A stretch of DNA of 64,000 nt from an uncultured Chlorobiaceae bacterium. GTDB lineage: Bacteria > Bacteroidota > Chlorobiia > Chlorobiales > Chlorobiaceae. Made by a program: the position numbers and the translations under genes. The notes beneath the pieces were generated by a model that saw nothing but the letters and a program-made list of their open reading frames with translations, was not told where the DNA came from and searched no databases. The stretch spans positions 1 through 64,000 of the forward strand of contig CAIMCD010000025.1 of assembly GCA_903839405.1 (NCBI GenBank), written 5' to 3'. Below are positions 9,008 to 18,542 of this stretch, one piece after another; within the stretch, counting starts at the first letter, position 1, and the number at the start of each line of letters is the position of its first letter.

Positions 9008-9967
9008 ATGCAGAGAAAGCAACTTGGAAAGACGGATATGCAGCTTACCCCGATCGGCTTTGGGAGCTGGGCGATCGGCGGCGGTAACTGGGAGTATGGT
9101 TGGGGTGCGCAGGATGATGGTGATGCCATCGGGGCCATTGAGCGTGCGGTTGAGCTTGGCGTCAACTGGATTGATACGGCTGCGGTTTACGGCCTTGGTC
9201 ATTCGGAGGAGCTGGTTGCAAGGGCGGTGGCTGGCATGAAAGAGAGGCCCTATATTTTCACCAAATGCTCATTGGTGTGGGACAAAGAGCGCAAGGTTGG
9301 TAATAGCCTCAAGGCTGATTCCGTGCGGCGCGAGTGCGAAGGGAGCCTCAAGCGGTTGAAGGTTGATGCAATCGATCTCTACCAGATTCACTGGCCCAAT
9401 CCCGAGGCCGACATTGAAGAGGGGTGGCAGGAGTTAGCTCGCCTGCAGGAGGAGGGGCTGGTGCGCCATATCGGGGTTTCCAATTTCACGGTTGATCAAC
9501 TGCGCCGGATTATGGCGATTGCTCCGGTTGCCTCCCTTCAGCCACCCTACTCCATGCTTCGACCGGCGATAGAAGCCGAGCTGCTGCCGTTCTGCCTGGA
9601 ACACAATATTGGCGTGATTGTTTACTCTCCGATGCTCTCCGGTATGCTGACCGGTGCCATGACGCGTGAACGGGCTGCAAACTTTTCGGCGAATGACTGG
9701 CGCCGTCACAACAAGGAGTTTCAGGAGCCGCGTCTCTCCCGGAATCTTGAGCTGGTTGAACTGCTTAAGGGTATAGGCAAGCCGTACGGTCGTTCCGCCG
9801 GTGAGGTGGCCATTGCCTGGACCTTGCGTCATCCGGCCGTTACCGGAGCCATTGTGGGCGGGCGCACGGCGGCCCAGGTTGAGGGTATTATGGGGGCAGG
9901 GGAGTTCCGGCTCACCGCTGAAGCGGTCGAATCCATTGGGCGCTTTATTGCGGCCATGCCGAAATAA
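9008..9967 (+). CDS. Aldo/keto reductase
   Basis: A 319-residue (beta/alpha)8 NADPH-dependent oxidoreductase. The catalytic tetrad is visible: Asp56 and Tyr61 in WIDTAAVYG, Lys86 in FTKCS and His128 in QIHWP. The C-terminal cofactor segment reads GAIVGGRTAAQVE. The sequence resembles the general-stress/YhdN-like subgroup more than sugar reductases. An in-frame ATG at 8975 exists, but the conserved N-terminus (MQRKQLGKTDMQLTPIGFG) begins at 9008. It appears to be a single-gene unit followed by a terminator. Physiological substrate cannot be told. Confidence 0.92.
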   Translation: MQRKQLGKTDMQLTPIGFGSWAIGGGNWEYGWGAQDDGDAIGAIERAVELGVNWIDTAAVYGLGHSEELVARAVAGMKERPYIFTKCSLVWDKERKVGNSLKADSVRRECEGSLKRLKVDAIDLYQIHWPNPEADIEEGWQELARLQEEGLVRHIGVSNFTVDQLRRIMAIAPVASLQPPYSMLRPAIEAELLPFCLEHNIGVIVYSPMLSGMLTGAMTRERAANFSANDWRRHNKEFQEPRLSRNLELVELLKGIGKPYGRSAGEVAIAWTLRHPAVTGAIVGGRTAAQVEGIMGAGEFRLTAEAVESIGRFIAAMPK

Positions 9968-10021
9968 GCTCGCTGCACCATCCGGGGAATGGTCACAATC
10001 TGATTGGACGATTCGACTCCG

Positions 10022-10047
10022 GCCCGATTTTTTCACGGGCTTTTTTT
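10022..10047 (+). terminator. Rho-independent terminator after aldo/keto reductase
   Basis: Stem GCCCG / CGGGC with a nine-base loop followed by seven T residues. It lies 55 bases after the stop codon. The stem is short (five pairs), so strength is moderate. Confidence 0.6.
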
Positions 10048-10246
10048 CTTTCGCCAAAGGCTTGAATTTCACTGGAATAAATCGTACAATAACTACAGCC
10101 CTTCTGCTATTTTATTACACTCTTCACGAGTGCCTGCAAGGGTTATTTCATCTGCTCTTTCCCCCTCTCTTTTTACTCTCTGGTGGAGCGTGAGGCGGTT
10201 TACTCTTCGGTGTTTATTTTGTTTGATCTGTAAACGAAGTAAATCA

Positions 10247-11314
10247 ATGGCGGCACTGCCTCAACTGAAACCGTTTTTGAGCGGGTTGCGTTTCATGCTG
10301 AACGGCAAGGAGGCATTTGCCATTTCGGACTGCCCGCTTGAGACCGAGGTTGACGCGGCAAAGGAGGCGGCTTTGGATATGACCCTTGACTGGGTTTACC
10401 AGGCCGCTGGTTACCGTCAGGGCATGATTCACTATCTGCTTTTAAGTGGCAGAGAGCCCTTTGCCAATCTGAAAACTCTCCGCCGCATCTCCTCCTATGC
10501 CGGCAGTTCCGGTCTCTCTGTTGCCGTGCATACCAACGCTTTCTGGGCCTCTTCACGTGAGGAGGCTCTTGATACCCTGCAGCAGCTTCCGGCTGTAGAC
10601 TCTCTTACCCTCTGCGTTAATCCGGCTTGTCAGCCGGCTGTTCCGTTCAACCATATTGAACATGCTCTCTGGGCGTCAAAAGAGCTACATCGCCACTGCA
10701 GGGTTGAGCTTTTTGGGGATGGTGCCGAGAGGGATTTGGCCCTGATGCAAGAGCGCCTGGGCTCTCTTGTAAACTCACTGGATGATATTGCTTTTGGCGG
10801 TTTCTCTCCTTCCGACCACAGGCTGCCTTCAGCCGAGCCGGCCGCATCTCCTTGTTCCGGTTTCGCCTATCCCGTTGTTCTGCCTGACGGAAAAGTCGTG
10901 GCTTGCGAGGGTTCCCGGTCGAATGTCATGCACTCCTGCCCGCTTTGTCTTGGTTCCCTTCAGGAACGCTCCCTCAAGGAGATTCTCGACTCTGCGGAGC
11001 TGAACCCGGTCTTGCATATCATCCGAATCTGGGGCCCCCAGAAACTGGTTGCACTGATGAGGGAGTATGGGTTTGGTGACCTGTTACCGCACTTTGCTTC
11101 CGAGGAAACGCATTGCGAACTCTGTCACAAACTGCTCTCAACCCTGAAGGTGGTTGAAATGCTTGAGCGTATTTTTGAGGATTCCCAGCTCCTCCATACG
11201 CTTGCTTATGCACGAATGCACTATCTCGGTGAACCGGCCATGATTCAGCAATACCGCCTGAATGGCAGCGAGTCCATTGATCTTGCCTCAATGGCGCTTT
11301 TTACGGACTGGTAA
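10247..11314 (+). CDS. Radical-SAM/SPASM-like protein lacking the CxxxCxxC cluster motif
   Basis: A 355-residue protein. Where radical SAM enzymes have CxxxCxxC, this one has a lone Cys29 in ISDCPLETEV. The next motifs survive in altered form: LLLSGREPF (residues 64-72, normally GGEP) and the TN segment VAVHTNAF. The C-terminal part resembles a SPASM domain, with PDGKVVACEG, a CPLC pair and a later CELC pair, which could bind auxiliary clusters or zinc. ATG 10247 is chosen because upstream frame (to 10004) is implausible. It is convergent to nifA. It may be a degenerate or catalytically distinct member of the superfamily; enzyme activity is not supported. Confidence 0.65.
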   Translation: MAALPQLKPFLSGLRFMLNGKEAFAISDCPLETEVDAAKEAALDMTLDWVYQAAGYRQGMIHYLLLSGREPFANLKTLRRISSYAGSSGLSVAVHTNAFWASSREEALDTLQQLPAVDSLTLCVNPACQPAVPFNHIEHALWASKELHRHCRVELFGDGAERDLALMQERLGSLVNSLDDIAFGGFSPSDHRLPSAEPAASPCSGFAYPVVLPDGKVVACEGSRSNVMHSCPLCLGSLQERSLKEILDSAELNPVLHIIRIWGPQKLVALMREYGFGDLLPHFASEETHCELCHKLLSTLKVVEMLERIFEDSQLLHTLAYARMHYLGEPAMIQQYRLNGSESIDLASMALFTDW

Positions 11315-11408
11315 TATCTGCTGACAGAGATCTCACCCTTACCGCTCTTTGCTTCACCCCTCCCAGGAGTCGCTTTTCCTGAGAAGGGTTGCTGATTGCC
11401 TTGGATTT

Positions 11409-13043
11409 TTAGGGACGGAATTTGCGGTAGTCAATGTCAAATTTTTTGACACGGAGTCCCATGATGCGGTCGGAAAGGCCGAGTTGCATGGCTGAGCGCG
11501 ACATGTTCCCTTTGGTGCGCTTGAGGGCCTCCATGATCATCTCCTTCTCTATGGAGTCGAGCTTCTGTTGCAGCGATCCGGTATAGGGCGTGCCGCTCGA
11601 TTCGGCGGTCTGGAGCGTCGGCGGCAGGTGGTAGCCGTGAATAACATTGTCCTCGCTCAGAATGACCGCCCGTTCAATACAGTTTTCCAGTTCGCGGACG
11701 TTGCCCGGCCAGTGGTAGCGCATGAGCATGTCGATCGCGGTCGTTGAGATGCGTCGTACCCCTTTCTGGTTTGCCGTGTTGTATTTTTCAACAAAATAAT
11801 CGGCCAAAAGCAAAATATCGGTTTTGCGTTCCCGCAGCGGGGGAACCGTAATCGGGAAGATATTGAGCCGGTAGTAGAGATCTTCCCTGAACAGCCCGTC
11901 GCGTATCAGGGCCTCAAGATTGCGGTTTGTGGCGGCAATGATACGCACATCGACCTTGATGGTTTTGGAGCCTCCGACCCGTTCGAACTCTTTTTCCTGG
12001 ATGATTCTCAGCAGCTTTGCCTGAATGGGGAGGCTGAGCTCTCCCACCTCGTCCAGAAAGATGGAGCCCGAGTGGGCAAGCTCAAACCGGCCGTGACGCG
12101 TAGCGGAGGCGCCGGTAAAGGCCCCTTTTTCGTGGCCGAAAAGCTCGCTTTCAACAATACTTTCCGGCAGGGCCGCGCAGTTGAATTTGATAAAGGGCTT
12201 GTCGTGCCGGTGGCTTTTAAAATGAATGGCACTGGCCACCAGCTCTTTTCCAACGCCGCTTTCGCCGAGTATCAGGGTTGTAGCATTGGTTTTGGCGATC
12301 TTGTCGATCATTTTAAAGAGCGCAAGCATCGGTTTTGCGTTACCGATAATATTTGCCGGGCGTTCCGATTCGGAGATACTCTCCTCTTCATACTCATCCG
12401 CCGGGCGCGATTTGGAAGAAATTCGTTCGGTGTTATTTTTTCCCAAAGCGTGGTTGCTTGCACTCGCTTCATGCGCAAGCTGTTTGAGGCGCACCGCCTG
12501 TGAAATCATGGCCGCTATAATGGAGAGCTGGTCAACATAGTGTTGCAGCATATCCATCCGCTCTTCCTGAAGGGTTATTTTTTTTATTTTTTCTTCGGCC
12601 GGCAGCGGTTCAAGCTGACGGTCAGCGCTCAGGGTTCCAATGATTTCCGCACCTATTTTGATCGGGATGCAGATAAAGCAGAGGTTCTCTTTTTTTGCTT
12701 TTGCCCGTGAGCGGGTCCGGTCCAAAAAAAGTGGTTCGTCGCTGATGTTTGGTACAATAACCGGTTTACCGGTTTTGACCACCTGTCCGATCACCCCTTC
12801 ACCAATCTGGTAACGTCCCCTCTCTTTTTCTTTTTCAGTCAGTCCGAATGATTCGTTGATGACAATTTCCCGGGTATCGCGGTTAAGGATGGTGATCATC
12901 CCCCTCAGCATGTTCATATTTTCAGACATGATGAACAGAACAAGCCGTAAAACCTTGTTGATATCGTTTTCGTTGGTGATGGTTCTGCTGACTTCGGCCA
13001 GCAGACTGATACTGCTGTGGTCGTATTCCTGGGCTATGAGCAT
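11409..13043 (-). CDS. nifA: NifA-type sigma-54-dependent transcriptional activator
   Basis: A 544-residue enhancer-binding protein. Residues about 10-190 are a GAF domain, 230-470 an AAA+ domain with Walker A GESGVGKE (260-267) and the sigma-54 contact loop GAFTGA (307-312), and the C-terminus is a Fis-type helix-turn-helix (KGNMSRSAMQLGLSDRIMGL). GAF plus AAA plus Fis is the NifA/AnfA layout. The frame extends upstream to a TTG at 13088 inside nifV, but ATG 13043, six bases after the nifV stop codon, gives the usual N-terminus. No inter-domain CxxxxC redox motif like that of rhizobial NifA is seen. Its probable target is the nifH promoter at 2565-2581. Confidence 0.9.
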   Translation of the reverse strand: MLIAQEYDHSSISLLAEVSRTITNENDINKVLRLVLFIMSENMNMLRGMITILNRDTREIVINESFGLTEKEKERGRYQIGEGVIGQVVKTGKPVIVPNISDEPLFLDRTRSRAKAKKENLCFICIPIKIGAEIIGTLSADRQLEPLPAEEKIKKITLQEERMDMLQHYVDQLSIIAAMISQAVRLKQLAHEASASNHALGKNNTERISSKSRPADEYEEESISESERPANIIGNAKPMLALFKMIDKIAKTNATTLILGESGVGKELVASAIHFKSHRHDKPFIKFNCAALPESIVESELFGHEKGAFTGASATRHGRFELAHSGSIFLDEVGELSLPIQAKLLRIIQEKEFERVGGSKTIKVDVRIIAATNRNLEALIRDGLFREDLYYRLNIFPITVPPLRERKTDILLLADYFVEKYNTANQKGVRRISTTAIDMLMRYHWPGNVRELENCIERAVILSEDNVIHGYHLPPTLQTAESSGTPYTGSLQQKLDSIEKEMIMEALKRTKGNMSRSAMQLGLSDRIMGLRVKKFDIDYRKFRP

Positions 13044-13048
13044 GACGC

Positions 13049-14221
13049 TTATGCTATGTTTATCAGTGTTTTGTCTGCGAGTGTACAATAAATGGCATCG
13101 AGTTCATCCGCTCTCAGGGCCCTTTTCTTTTCCGTGGCTGTTTTGCGCACCATGGCCAGCAGTTGATGGGCCTCATCTCTGGTAATCATGATTCCCCGGC
13201 GGGAAAAATAGTGCTGCAGACCGGCGCTTCCTGAGTGTTTTCCTATAACCAGTTCCTGTACACTTTGGCCAACCTGGTCGGGCAGGAAGGGTTGATAGGA
13301 GAGCGGATGTTTCAGGAGTGCAGCGCAGTGAATGCCCGATTCATGCTGGAATGCCGATTTTCCCACCACTGGTTTCTGATCCTCGATAACTCTTCCCGAA
13401 GCCTTGCTGACCACCATGCAGAGATGGGCAAGCTGGCGGGTATCAATACGGGTGTCGTATTTTCCCGAAAGCTTCAGGGCGATGGAGAGCTCTTCAAGCG
13501 CAGCATTTCCTGCCCGTTCACCAAGTCCGGTCACTGAAACGCTGACCGCATGACATCCGGCTTCGAGGGCCGTGTATGCATTGGCGGTTGCCATACCGAG
13601 ATCATTATGGGCATGAAATTCAAGTGCCATATGCGTTATGGACCTTAGCCGGCCGACAAGAGCCATCACCGATGTCGGGGTTGCAATGCCTACGGTGTCG
13701 GCAATTCTGACCCGGTCAGCACCACACGCTTCAGCATCGAGCACAAAGTTCTGCAGCATCTCGGCTTCCGCCCTGGTGGCATCCTGGGCTCCGACGCTTA
13801 CGATGCCGAAATATTTTTTGGCCTTCGGGATGAGCTCCTGCAACTGCCGCTGGACCCATGCGTAATCTTTGTCCATCAGTTGCAGGTAGAGGGCTGAAAT
13901 GGGAAAACTGATGTGCACGGCTTCGGTGCCGCATCTTCGCGCATCCTCAATATCCTCCCATTTTGCCCTGGCCCATGCACAGAGGCGCACCGGCAGATTC
14001 AGGGCGACTATTTTTCTGATTGTGGCTTGTTCCTCTTCGCCGATTGCGGGGTAGCCGATTTCAAGTTCGTTCACTCCGGCATCAGCAAGCAGCGTGGCAA
14101 TCTCTATTTTTTCTGCACTGCTGAAAACAACTCCCGGAGCCTGCTCTCCATCCCGCAGGGTGGTGTCGATGATCCAGGGCTTGAGGGTGGGTTGTAATGG
14201 TGTCGTGCTGTTTGTAGGCAT
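13049..14221 (-). CDS. nifV: Homocitrate synthase NifV
   Basis: NifV condenses acetyl-CoA with 2-oxoglutarate to (R)-homocitrate, the organic ligand of FeMo-cofactor. The 390-residue protein has the DTTLRDGEQAPG signature near the N-terminus, the metal-binding HAHNDLG motif, and the GLGERAGNAALEE segment of the alpha-IPM synthase/homocitrate synthase family, without the C-terminal leucine regulatory domain of LeuA. ATG 14221 is preferred over an upstream GTG at 14242; neither has a strong ribosome site. A -10-like TATAAT is present on the minus strand at 14305-14310. It precedes nifA, six bases apart, so the two are likely co-transcribed. Confidence 0.93.
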   Translation of the reverse strand: MPTNSTTPLQPTLKPWIIDTTLRDGEQAPGVVFSSAEKIEIATLLADAGVNELEIGYPAIGEEEQATIRKIVALNLPVRLCAWARAKWEDIEDARRCGTEAVHISFPISALYLQLMDKDYAWVQRQLQELIPKAKKYFGIVSVGAQDATRAEAEMLQNFVLDAEACGADRVRIADTVGIATPTSVMALVGRLRSITHMALEFHAHNDLGMATANAYTALEAGCHAVSVSVTGLGERAGNAALEELSIALKLSGKYDTRIDTRQLAHLCMVVSKASGRVIEDQKPVVGKSAFQHESGIHCAALLKHPLSYQPFLPDQVGQSVQELVIGKHSGSAGLQHYFSRRGIMITRDEAHQLLAMVRKTATEKKRALRADELDAIYCTLADKTLINIA

Positions 14222-14464
14222 TGTCCGGGCTTTTTCTGTCACGCTGCAAATCGGTTCCGGAATACGTTGCGTACCAATATTCCGTTATTTAAGTTTCAAT
14301 TATATTATACCTAAATAAATAAGGTAAATTAAAAGAAAAATAATAAAATTTCAGACATTTTTGTCTTTTTATAGGCGGTTTTGGCTATAGACCTCTATTT
14401 GAGCGGTTTTACGTGCTCTTCGGTATCGTGAGAATGGGGCGCGGGAGCGAATGATCTGGTGCCT

Positions 14465-15010
14465 TCAGGAGCGGAGTACTCCTATTGCGGGGAGCTCCCG
14501 GTAGCGCTCGTTATAGTCGGTGCCGTAGCCGACAATGAAAGTGTCGGGCACCATAAAGCCGGTATAGGCAATCTCTACAGGGTGTTTCCGGGCGTGAGGC
14601 TTGTCGAGCAGCGTGCAGATTTTCAGTGATGCAGGCTTCATCTCCATCACTTCACGGGTGAGCACCTGCATGGTGAGTCCCGTATCAATAATATCTTCAA
14701 CCAGCAGAACATGGCGGTCGGCCAAAGAGAGTGTATGCCGGAGGGTGAGCTTGCCTGAAGAGGTTTTTTCTGAGCCGTAGCTGGATGCTGAAATAAAATC
14801 AATGGTGCAGGGTAGCGATATGGCGCGCAGCAGGTCGGCGGCAAACATAAAGGCCCCTTTCAGTACCGCTACAACCGCAAGGGGAGAGTTCCTGGTAGCA
14901 ACTCTGTACTCTTTTGCTATTTCCCGGCCCATCTCCTCTACCCGCTCTTGGATTGTTTCTGAGGAGAAGAGCGGTGTAATGAGAGCTTCTTCAGAGGTTT
15001 GTTGTGACAT
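14465..15010 (-). CDS. hpt: Hypoxanthine phosphoribosyltransferase
   Basis: This enzyme salvages hypoxanthine (and often guanine) by transferring the phosphoribosyl group of PRPP to give IMP/GMP. The 181 residues include the PRPP-binding motif VLLVEDIIDTG at about 100-110 and the flexible-loop region ASSYGSEKTSSG; the C-terminal FIVGYGTDYNERYRELPAIG is typical of bacterial Hpt. It is upstream of nifV on the same strand, with a 240-base AT-rich gap, so it is probably a separate unit. Confidence 0.95.
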   Translation of the reverse strand: MSQQTSEEALITPLFSSETIQERVEEMGREIAKEYRVATRNSPLAVVAVLKGAFMFAADLLRAISLPCTIDFISASSYGSEKTSSGKLTLRHTLSLADRHVLLVEDIIDTGLTMQVLTREVMEMKPASLKICTLLDKPHARKHPVEIAYTGFMVPDTFIVGYGTDYNERYRELPAIGVLRS

Positions 15011-15093
15011 TGGAATCTTCTTTGGAGTGTGAGATGGCCGGAAAGGGTGCTTCCTGAAATGAAGCGTGTCGGGTTCAAGAGGTATACATCAGC

Positions 15094-15954
15094 TTATAAT
15101 CGTGTTGTCTCTCCATTGTTGTGTTCTACCCGCGCATGCTCGATTGCTGCATCTTGTGTGGCCTGAGAAATATTGTAGTGTATCACAGGTTGAAAAATCA
15201 GCCAACTCATTGGTGACGAGATGCTCTCCTCGGGGCACTGCATCTGGCAGTGAAAACAGAGCAAACAATGATTATTCCATACGGGGTATCCCTTTTGATG
15301 CATGGCAATATTCTGTGCAGGACACTCCTGGCTGCAGAGGCCGCATGAGCTGCACTTTTTTTTATTGACCCTGAACAGTCGGGTGAATATGGTTCTGGCC
15401 AAAAAGCGGTTCGTCACAAATCGCTCCACCATGTAGATGAGTGAGGGTGGAGGATCGTTTTGAGGTTTTGTATAACCCTCTCCCGCCATAATGGTCGCGA
15501 TTTTTCGACCAAATTCTTCGGCTTGAAGCAGTTCCTCCCTGTTCGGGTGGTCAGGCGAGAAGAGAATACCCGCTTTCAGATATCCCACGAAGAGGTCGGC
15601 TCCATGACAAGGGAAGTAACCCAGCACGTTGGAGCCTTTTTTTTCCAGAGCTTTGCGGATAGCATTGCCCGCGTCACCCGGATAGGTGCCATGCAGGGTA
15701 AAAACAAAGGAGGGGAGTCCTTCAAAATCCGGCAAATTGTTGAGATAGTCCATCACGTTGAATGGGGGACGGAAATAGTAGGCCGGACTTCCTATACCCA
15801 GCAGGTCATAGCCATCAAGCCGTGGTGGGCGCTCATCTTTGAGGTTGCAGAGATCAACCCGGCACGCTTTGGCCCGCAAACCGAAGGCCATTGCTTCAGC
15901 TACACGGGCCGTGCTTCCGCTCAGAGAGAAGTAGAGAATCAGAATTCTTGGCAC
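15094..15954 (-). CDS. Flavodoxin-ferredoxin fusion (EFR1-like)
   Basis: A 286-residue protein. Residues 1 to about 155 form a flavodoxin-like fold with the FMN phosphate loop FSLSGSTARVAEAM; the second part has two 4Fe-4S motifs, CSSCGLCSQECP and CLLCFHCQMQCP. This combination is known as the EFR1 family and is found mostly in anaerobes. It would relay electrons between FMN and two clusters; the partner is unknown. The gene is 83 bases upstream of hpt on the same strand. No membrane segment is evident. Confidence 0.88.
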   Translation of the reverse strand: MPRILILYFSLSGSTARVAEAMAFGLRAKACRVDLCNLKDERPPRLDGYDLLGIGSPAYYFRPPFNVMDYLNNLPDFEGLPSFVFTLHGTYPGDAGNAIRKALEKKGSNVLGYFPCHGADLFVGYLKAGILFSPDHPNREELLQAEEFGRKIATIMAGEGYTKPQNDPPPSLIYMVERFVTNRFLARTIFTRLFRVNKKKCSSCGLCSQECPAQNIAMHQKGYPVWNNHCLLCFHCQMQCPEESISSPMSWLIFQPVIHYNISQATQDAAIEHARVEHNNGETTRL

Positions 15955-16491
15955 GGTAATATGCAGGTAGAGGTTCTTTGCCGGAATATTCTGTTGGTAG
16001 TATTATTGGCTTGGTTGTCCTATCTTTGATGCGGGCCCCCTTATGGAGCAGGGCTCACCGCCATACGTGAGCTGATGCTTGACAACTGCAGGTAAATGGT
16101 TGTAATTTTTTTAATTGTATGGGGCGGTATTCAAAAAAAGAAATTAAATTTAAAAATTTTGAATATTGCAATATTATCATATGATCGGAATATATGATTT
16201 TTATCGGCATTGCCGGTAGTATTATTTTAGGGAGTGGTGTTACGGTTCAGGCTGATTCATTGACCAGAGGCTGAAGGAGCCTGTTAATGAATCGGATCCA
16301 TGAATATGGTATCCGCTTTATCCGAGCAAAGCCATTTGTGGCCGGATCAGGGTTACGGGAAAAAAGCCAACAGCTATTCTTGTGGTTTTTTTATACGGTA
16401 TGCTGGCTGACAGGGAGGGGAGAAAAATGAAGCGGTTTTTCGTTCATGTTCGCTAACAGGAAGAGAATAGCGTGAAGGTTTTTGCTCGCGA
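15955..16491. other. Long intergenic region before ABC exporter
   Basis: Over 500 bases without a supported gene. It is AT-rich around 16100-16210. An inverted repeat GATTCATT...AATGAATC (about 16254-16294) with a 25-base loop is visible. No cobalamin, SAM or other riboswitch signature was recognised. It is likely to hold the divergent promoters of the flavodoxin-ferredoxin gene and the ABC transporter. Confidence 0.5.
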
Positions 16492-18345
16492 ATGACACAT
16501 TTTTTTACGCAGCATCGCTGGCTTCGCCAGCTTAGGCTGAATCAGGAAACAAGAAATATTCTTTCGGCCTTATCCAAGGCCATCAAACTGATCTGGGAGA
16601 GTAGTCCCCGGCTTGTGGTTGTTCATACTCTTCTGACCGCATTGCAGGGGATAGTGCCGCTTGGTACTCTCTATGCCATCAAGCTGCTTTTCGATCTCCT
16701 TACCGCAAGTAAAGGATCCCTGCTCAATAATGGTGGTTGGAGGAGCATTCTTGCTTTACTGTTGTTTACAGGACTCTTTATGCTCCTTGAACAGCTTTGC
16801 CGTTCACTGGCAGCCGTCGTGAGCAATCGCCAGTCCGAAAGGGTGCTTGACCGGGTGACCTCTATACTGCATGAGCAGTCCATCAAGGTTGATCTCTCCT
16901 ATTATGAACATGCCGGTTTTTACGATACCATGCATCGTGCCCAGCAGGAAGCTGGCTATCGCCCCCTCAGCATCATTAACGGATTGTTCACGCTCTTGCA
17001 GGCGATGGTGACCCTTACCGCCCTTGCAAGCCTTATTTTCAGTGTTCACTGGAGTATTGCCCTCTTTCTTTTGCTTGCACTGTTGCCGGCATTTGCTGTA
17101 AAAATACGCTACTCCCGAAAAAGTTATGCTCTCCAGTTCAGTCAGACACCGGCGAAACGTCATCTTGATTATCTGAACGACCTGCTTACCTCTGAATCGT
17201 TTGCCAAGGAGCTGAGGCTTTTTGCTCTTGGCTCCTCTTTTATGGCGCGCTACAGGAAGTTGCGTAACGTGCAGCGCCAGGAGTCATTTGAACTGAGTGA
17301 ACGGGAGGCCCTGTATGGTTTTCTGAGTCAGCTTCTTGCACTGGTTTCGCTTCTTTTCTCCCTGGGTTTTCTGCTTTTCCGCTCATTGGCCGGGCTGCTG
17401 ACCATTGGCAGCTTGGTGATGATCTATCAGGCCATGCAGCGGGCGCAGGCATCGGTTCAAAGCGTGCTTGCTGCCGTGGCCTCTCTCTATCGCGATGCTC
17501 TTTTTTTTAGTAGCTTTGATGATTTTCTGCATCATACTCCCCTTATTGCATCATCTCCAGAATCAAAGCCATTTCCCCTGCCCTTGGCCGAGGGCATTAC
17601 GTTTCGCAACGTCTCCTTCCACTATCCCGGCTCCGAGCGGCAGGTACTGAACAATTTCTCACTCTCCATCCGACCGGGTGAGCATGTTGCGCTTGTTGGA
17701 GAGAACGGGTGTGGAAAGTCAACGCTGGTAAAGTTGCTCTGCCGGTTGTACGAACCGGATTCCGGAGAGATTTTTATTGACGGCATTGATTACCGGACGA
17801 TAGAGCTTGAAGCGTTGCGCAAAAATATCGCCGTGGTCTTCCAGGACTACGTGCATTATCATATGAGTGGACGGGATAATATCCGCATAGGCCATATCGA
17901 TATCGCTGATGATGACGAGAGGATCGAGTTGGCGGCGAAGCGATCTGGAGCACATCAGGTTTTGGAAAGGCTCGAAGGCGGCTATGATGCCATGTTAGGC
18001 AATCTGTTTGATGGTGGTCGTGAGCTGAGCCTTGGAGAGTGGCAAAAAATTGCCATAGCCAGGGCATTCTTGCGTGATGCACCAATCATGATTCTTGATG
18101 AACCGACAAGTGCACTTGATGTTGAAGCGGAGTATGAGCTGTTCGAGCAGTTCAATGAGCTGACGAAAGGCAAGGCGGCCCTGATTATCAGCCACCGGTT
18201 ATCAACGGTGCGTATGGCTGACCGGATTGTTGTTTTTATGGAAGGCAAAACCGCCGAAGAGGGGAGTCATGAGGAGCTGATGCAGAAGGACGGCATCTAT
18301 GCCCGTCTCTATCGCATGCAATCCGAACTCTATGTCAGAGATTAG
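16492..18345 (+). CDS. ABC exporter, fused membrane and ATPase domains
   Basis: A 617-residue half-transporter. The first ~340 residues hold about six membrane helices of the type I exporter fold; the rest is an ATPase with Walker A GENGCGKSTL, Q-loop VFQDY, signature LSLGEW (a variant of LSGGQ), Walker B MILDEPTSALD and switch His in ISHRLS. Such proteins work as homodimers and export lipids, peptides or drugs. No dedicated substrate gene is adjacent. The altered signature sequence is known from other members and does not imply loss of function. Confidence 0.93.
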   Translation: MTHFFTQHRWLRQLRLNQETRNILSALSKAIKLIWESSPRLVVVHTLLTALQGIVPLGTLYAIKLLFDLLTASKGSLLNNGGWRSILALLLFTGLFMLLEQLCRSLAAVVSNRQSERVLDRVTSILHEQSIKVDLSYYEHAGFYDTMHRAQQEAGYRPLSIINGLFTLLQAMVTLTALASLIFSVHWSIALFLLLALLPAFAVKIRYSRKSYALQFSQTPAKRHLDYLNDLLTSESFAKELRLFALGSSFMARYRKLRNVQRQESFELSEREALYGFLSQLLALVSLLFSLGFLLFRSLAGLLTIGSLVMIYQAMQRAQASVQSVLAAVASLYRDALFFSSFDDFLHHTPLIASSPESKPFPLPLAEGITFRNVSFHYPGSERQVLNNFSLSIRPGEHVALVGENGCGKSTLVKLLCRLYEPDSGEIFIDGIDYRTIELEALRKNIAVVFQDYVHYHMSGRDNIRIGHIDIADDDERIELAAKRSGAHQVLERLEGGYDAMLGNLFDGGRELSLGEWQKIAIARAFLRDAPIMILDEPTSALDVEAEYELFEQFNELTKGKAALIISHRLSTVRMADRIVVFMEGKTAEEGSHEELMQKDGIYARLYRMQSELYVRD

Positions 18346-18542
18346 CTGCAGGAAAATAGCTCTTTTTTCCTAGCCATAGTTGTTCTCCTTTTTCCATGAC
18401 AGGAAACTATGATCATTTATAGGATTTTCTTGATTAACTTGTTATTTAAAAATAATTTGGAGGTCGTCTTATACAGAAAGGAACGGTCTGCTTTTTGCGG
18501 AATCAGGCAGATCAGTCTAAACAATATTAGGCTACACAAACC

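Noticed and set aside
10004..10246. Longer N-terminus for the radical-SAM-like protein.
   Set aside because: The 81 extra codons read as aromatic- and serine-rich noise and cover the terminator at 10022-10047.
15955..16491. Possible cobalamin or other riboswitch before the ABC exporter.
   Set aside because: No B12 box or other conserved riboswitch core could be recognised; only one weak inverted repeat.
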